This document shows, in pieces, positions 3,301 to 5,359 of a stretch of DNA of 5,359 nucleotides (its first letter is position 1; every line of letters begins with the position of its first letter). The DNA is from Methylacidiphilaceae bacterium. Its GTDB lineage: Bacteria > Verrucomicrobiota > Verrucomicrobiia > Methylacidiphilales > Methylacidiphilaceae. The DNA lies in contig JAQUAR010000089.1 of the NCBI GenBank assembly GCA_028687155.1, positions 1 through 5,359 of the forward strand, given 5' to 3'. The translations under genes were made by a program, and so were the position numbers. The notes below the pieces were generated by a model, which worked only from the letters and a program-made list of their open reading frames with translations, was not told the origin of the DNA and did not search any database.

Positions 3301-5359
3301 TCAAGACCGAGCCTGTTTCGCGGTCGAACCAAGCTCCGGTCTCGCCTCGGAAGGCTCGTCTCCCCTTGGCAGGCCGCGGCCTCGCCAGAGGAAGTAGAGG
3401 ATCGGGTAGATGAGCAATTCGAGCACTCCCGAGGTCACGATTCCGCCGACCATGGGAGCGGCGATCCGTTTCATGACGTCCGCCCCGGTCTCCTGGCTCC
3501 AGAGAATCGGGAGAAGACCGAAGAGAATCGCGCAGATGGTCATCATCTTCGGGCGGATTCTGCCGAGAGCGCCCTCCTCGATCGCCGCACGCAGATCGGC
3601 GCGAGACCGCATTCGTCCCTCGCGACTCCGTTCGTCATAGGCGTGGTCCAAATAGAGGAGCATGATCACGCCGGTCTCCGCGTCGAGACCGGCCAGCGCG
3701 ATCAGTCCTACGGCCACCGCCACGCTCAGGTTGTAGCCGAGCCAGTAGAGGAGCCAAAAGGCACCTACCAGGGAAAAGGGCACGGCGAGCAACACCAGGA
3801 AGGTTCGACCCACTGACCGCGTGTTCAGATGCAACAAAACAAAAATAATCACCAAGGTGAGCGGGATCAGGAGAAGAAGGCGCTGCTTCGCGCGAAGGAA
3901 AGATTCATAGGAACCGGCCCACTCGACGTAGTATCCGGGAGGGAAAGCGACATTGCGGGCGATCTCCGCGCCGGCCTTTCGAACATAGCCGACGAGATCC
4001 TTGGCCGTGCTATCGACAAAGACAAAGCCGACGAGCTGGGCGTTCTCGCTCCGAACCTCGGGAGGGCCGAAGGTAAAATGGATATCCGCCAACTCTCCCA
4101 AAGGAACCTGAACGCCCGCGATCGGGCCTGGAGGCGAACCCTGCGGCGAGGCTGAGAGGGAAACAGCCCCCGGAGCCTCTCCCAAGAGGATCCGAGAGAG
4201 CGCAAGCGGGTCCTGCCGAAAGTCTCGATTATATCGGACACTCACGGGATATCGTTCCCGGCCCTCCACCGTGACGGTTACGGTGTTCCCGCCGATGGCT
4301 CCCTCGATCGCTTGGTTGACATCCTCGACCGTGAATCCGTAACGGGCCAACGCCTCGCGGCGAACCTGGATATCAAGGTATCGGCCCCCTTCCACCCGCT
4401 CCGCGAAGACGCTCCGGGTATCGGGAAACCCGGAAAGGGTGCGCTCGATCTTCTCCCCTAAATCGCGGATGACGTTGAGGTCTGAACCAAAGATCTTGAT
4501 CCCCAAGTTCGAACGGAATCCCGTCGTCAGCATCTCCGTGCGGGTCTGGATCGGCATCCAGAAGATGTTGGCCACTCCCGGGAACTGGAGCTGCCGATTC
4601 AGCTCCGCGACGAGCTTGTCCCAAGACATCCCTTTGCGCCATTGGCTTTCCGGGCGGAAGGTCACCACCGTTTCGGTCATCGAGAGGGGGGCGGGGTCGG
4701 TCGCCGTGTCCGCCTGCCCCACCTTCCCGAAGACGGTAGCGACCTCGGGCATCCGGGCGATGATCCGGTCCTGCGTCTGGAGGATCCGGGCGGCCTCCGC
4801 AATCGCCACTCCGGGCACCGCGGTCGGCATATAGAGCAGGGTTCCCTCGCCCAGCGGCGGCATGAACTCCGCGCCCAGACGGGCAATCGGATAGAGAGTC
4901 GAGGCCAGCAGCGCGAGCGCGAGGAGAAGCACCGGAATGCGATAGCGGAGGACGAGCCGGAGGACCGGATCGTAGAAGGCAAGCAGCAGCCGGTTGAGCG
5001 GGTTGCGCCTTTCCGGAACGATCCGCCCCCGAATGAACCAGAGCATCAGCACGGGAACCAGGGTCACCGAGAGCAGGGCCGCGAAAAACATCGCGAAGGT
5101 CTTGGTGAAGGCCAGCGGACGAAAGAGACGGCCTTCCTGAGCCTCGAGAGCAAAGACGGGAACAAAAGAAACGGTGATTACGAGGAGCGAGAAGAAGAGA
5201 GGACGGCCCACCATCTTGGCGGCGGAAAGCAGCACTTGGAGCCGCTCCTCCCCGCGTGGATCCTGCCCGCTCTTTTCCCGGGCCTCCTCCAACTGCTTGT
5301 GGGCATTTTCCACCATGATGACGGCTCCATCGACCATGGCCCCGATCGCGATGGCGATT
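3301..5359 (-). CDS. cusA: CusA-type heavy-metal efflux RND permease (N-terminal part outside window)
   Basis: The frame runs open from the window edge to TGA at 3301-3303, giving 685 visible residues, about two thirds of a CusA-sized protein (E. coli 1047). The visible part begins in TM4 with IAIAIGAMVDGAVIMVEN, then TM5-TM7, the second large periplasmic domain (about 162-492) and TM8-TM12. Aligned by eye to remembered E. coli CusA, the Cu(I)/Ag(I) site Met573, Met623 and Met672 corresponds to Met177 (LLYMP), Met227 (APLSM) and Met276 (RTEML) with identical spacing. The proton-relay residues Asp405, Glu939 and Lys984 correspond to Asp10, Glu561 and Lys604. The methionine pairs 403-486 and 410-501 are kept, as is Met1009. 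The pump would use the proton gradient to drive metal through a CusCBA-like tripartite complex across the inner membrane and periplasm. No membrane-fusion or outer-membrane partner is in the window; they may lie upstream beyond 5359. A Gly/Ser/Pro-rich insertion is present at residues 393-417. Confidence 0.93.
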   Translation of the reverse strand, partial: IAIAIGAMVDGAVIMVENAHKQLEEAREKSGQDPRGEERLQVLLSAAKMVGRPLFFSLLVITVSFVPVFALEAQEGRLFRPLAFTKTFAMFFAALLSVTLVPVLMLWFIRGRIVPERRNPLNRLLLAFYDPVLRLVLRYRIPVLLLALALLASTLYPIARLGAEFMPPLGEGTLLYMPTAVPGVAIAEAARILQTQDRIIARMPEVATVFGKVGQADTATDPAPLSMTETVVTFRPESQWRKGMSWDKLVAELNRQLQFPGVANIFWMPIQTRTEMLTTGFRSNLGIKIFGSDLNVIRDLGEKIERTLSGFPDTRSVFAERVEGGRYLDIQVRREALARYGFTVEDVNQAIEGAIGGNTVTVTVEGRERYPVSVRYNRDFRQDPLALSRILLGEAPGAVSLSASPQGSPPGPIAGVQVPLGELADIHFTFGPPEVRSENAQLVGFVFVDSTAKDLVGYVRKAGAEIARNVAFPPGYYVEWAGSYESFLRAKQRLLLLIPLTLVIIFVLLHLNTRSVGRTFLVLLAVPFSLVGAFWLLYWLGYNLSVAVAVGLIALAGLDAETGVIMLLYLDHAYDERSREGRMRSRADLRAAIEEGALGRIRPKMMTICAILFGLLPILWSQETGADVMKRIAAPMVGGIVTSGVLELLIYPILYFLWRGRGLPRGDEPSEARPELGSTAKQARS

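Noticed and set aside
2833..3816. Long + strand open frame (327 codons) across the permease gene, the gap and the pump gene
   Set aside because: It is antisense to two well-supported genes, rich in charged residues with no recognisable domain, and typical of chance open frames opposite GC-rich genes.
4080..4335. Apparent loss of copper-site methionines at RYGF and GPPEV in the pump
   Set aside because: Counting along recalled CusA sequence shows these positions (about 738 and 812) are not the metal site; the real site methionines are present.

Overview
This GC-rich bacterial window holds six protein genes and no sign of mobile DNA, CRISPR or stable RNA genes. The gene set (sulfide oxidation, sulfur-carrier proteins, a sulfite-exporter-type permease and a copper-type efflux pump) suits a bacterium exposed to reduced sulfur and metals, possibly a chemolithotroph or acidophile. 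The sequence alone does not fix the taxon.

Layout. Positions 1-266 (+) are the C-terminal end of an ECF-type sigma factor. After a 129-base gap come three + strand genes with short gaps (52 and 61 bases): a DsrE2-like single-cysteine sulfur-transfer protein (396-809), a TusA-type sulfur carrier (862-1104) and a flavoprotein of the sulfide:quinone oxidoreductase (SQR) family (1166-2308). They look like one operon. A hairpin with a short T-run (2334-2372) separates this block from two genes on the - strand: a TauE/SafE-family permease (2371-3120, GTG start) and, upstream of it across a 180-base gap, the C-terminal two thirds of a CusA-type heavy-metal RND pump (3301-5359, N-terminus outside the window).

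How the genes may work together (inference). SQR would oxidise sulfide to sulfane sulfur at the membrane. TusA and the DsrE2-like protein would pass persulfide sulfur between partners in the cytoplasm. The permease could export sulfite or another sulfur oxyanion. The pump keeps the three methionines that bind Cu(I)/Ag(I) in E. coli CusA, its proton-relay residues and most of its methionine pairs, so copper or silver export is well supported. No wholly new system was recognised. The points most worth a second look are the compact sulfur cluster beside a copper pump, the cysteine patterns of the sulfur proteins, the lost funnel methionine and surface insertion in the pump, several intergenic hairpins, and an excess of the palindrome CGATCG.
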